Source: Streptococcus oralis
Lineage (GTDB): Bacteria; Bacillota; Bacilli; Lactobacillales; Streptococcaceae
Direction: 5' to 3'
NCBI GenBank assembly: GCA_905370255.1
Contig: CAJPKC010000114.1
Span: 1-5,175 of the forward strand
Length of the DNA: 5,175 nucleotides
The notes below the pieces were generated by a model. The model was not told the DNA's origin. It did no database searches and was given only the letters and a program-made list of their open reading frames with translations. The translations under genes were made by a program, and so were the position numbers. Below are positions 4,764 through 5,175 of the stretch, one piece after another. How positions within the stretch are numbered: the stretch's first letter is position 1; the number at the start of each line of letters is the position of its first letter.

Positions 4764-5175
4764 ATGATACAGATTCAACACCTAACCATAACACATACCA
4801 AGGATTTGCGTGAACTCGTTCATGATCTAAATCTAACGATAGCTCTAGGCGAAAAAGTCGCCATCATTGGGGAGGAAGGCAATGGAAAATCTAGTCTCCT
4901 TGTCCTTCTGGTCAATCCAAAAGCACATTTTGACCATCTATCTTACGAGGGAACTATTAACAAAACAGATAGCCCACAGGTCTATATTCCCCAACAGATT
5001 TCGGATAGCTTGCAATCTCTAACCCTTAACGACTACTTCTTTGAGGACACTTATGACCTAGACTATGCTACCCTCTATCGTCTGGCTGATGAACTTCATT
5101 TTGATAGTGATCGTTTTGCTAGCAGTCAGCTTATCTCCTCTCTGTCAGGTGGTGAGAAACTCAAAATTCAACTCA
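4764..5175 (+). CDS. ABC-F family ATPase, probable ribosome protection/antibiotic resistance or translation factor (5' part only)
   Basis: 137 complete codons from the ATG are in view; the gene runs off the window. The first nucleotide-binding domain shows Walker A GEEGNGKS (36-43), a Q-loop region YIPQQ (74-78) and the signature LSGGEKLKIQL (127-137), which in this form is typical of ABC-F proteins. There is no membrane segment before it. ABC-F proteins carry two such ATPase domains joined by a linker that reaches the ribosome; they either remove bound antibiotics (for example macrolides, lincosamides, streptogramins, pleuromutilins) or act in translation. Linker and second domain are beyond the window, so the subgroup and drug range cannot be read. 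The long leader with two terminators favours an inducible resistance-type member. A plain transporter ATPase is less likely. The start follows AGGAGG closely and places the first beta strand (MIQIQHLTI) correctly. Confidence 0.88.
   Translation, partial: MIQIQHLTITHTKDLRELVHDLNLTIALGEKVAIIGEEGNGKSSLLVLLVNPKAHFDHLSYEGTINKTDSPQVYIPQQISDSLQSLTLNDYFFEDTYDLDYATLYRLADELHFDSDRFASSQLISSLSGGEKLKIQL

Noticed and set aside
1..5175. CRISPR array, tRNA, rRNA, insertion sequence or prophage attachment site
   Set aside because: No regularly spaced repeats, cloverleaf, rRNA-like sequence, transposase frame or terminal inverted repeats were seen on either strand.

Overview
The window looks like a low-GC Gram-positive chromosome segment, most probably Streptococcus. 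The reasons are a YSIRK-type surface-protein signal peptide, streptococcal pilin-type isopeptide domains, strong AGGAGG-type ribosome binding sites and AT-rich spacers with clear sigma-A promoters. I cannot name the species from sequence alone.

Layout: (1) 1-2714, minus strand: the first 904 codons of a large cell-wall-type adhesin. It has a signal peptide, a long Ala/Thr/Glu-rich stalk, a basic cluster, an unassigned head region and two FctA-like isopeptide domains, the second cut by the window edge. (2) 2715-3241: a 527-base spacer without a credible gene. It carries the adhesin ribosome binding site, two overlapping promoter candidates, a cluster of direct and inverted repeats that may be operators, and the terminator of the next gene. 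(3) 3242-4330, minus strand: a 362-residue single-pass membrane protein of unknown function with its own promoter and terminator. (4) 4331-4763: a divergent promoter region followed by a leader of about 300 nt. (5) 4764 to the window end, plus strand: the first 137 codons of an ABC-F type ATPase.

The most interesting part is the ABC-F leader. It starts from a near-consensus promoter and carries overlapping three-codon upstream ORFs whose ribosome site and start codon lie at or inside the 5' arm of a long intrinsic terminator stem. A central hairpin, a second strong terminator, a further long hairpin and a small hairpin over the ribosome binding site of the ABC-F gene follow. This is the architecture expected of ribosome-mediated attenuation: a ribosome stalled on the short ORF, for example by an antibiotic, would mask the 5' arm of the first terminator and let polymerase read on. 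Related leaders are known in front of antibiotic-resistance ABC-F genes of other Firmicutes. The details here (overlapping ORFs, two terminators, extra hairpins) deserve a direct test.

The three genes look like separate transcription units rather than one operon: the two minus-strand genes are split by a terminator and each has its own promoter, and the ABC-F gene is divergent.
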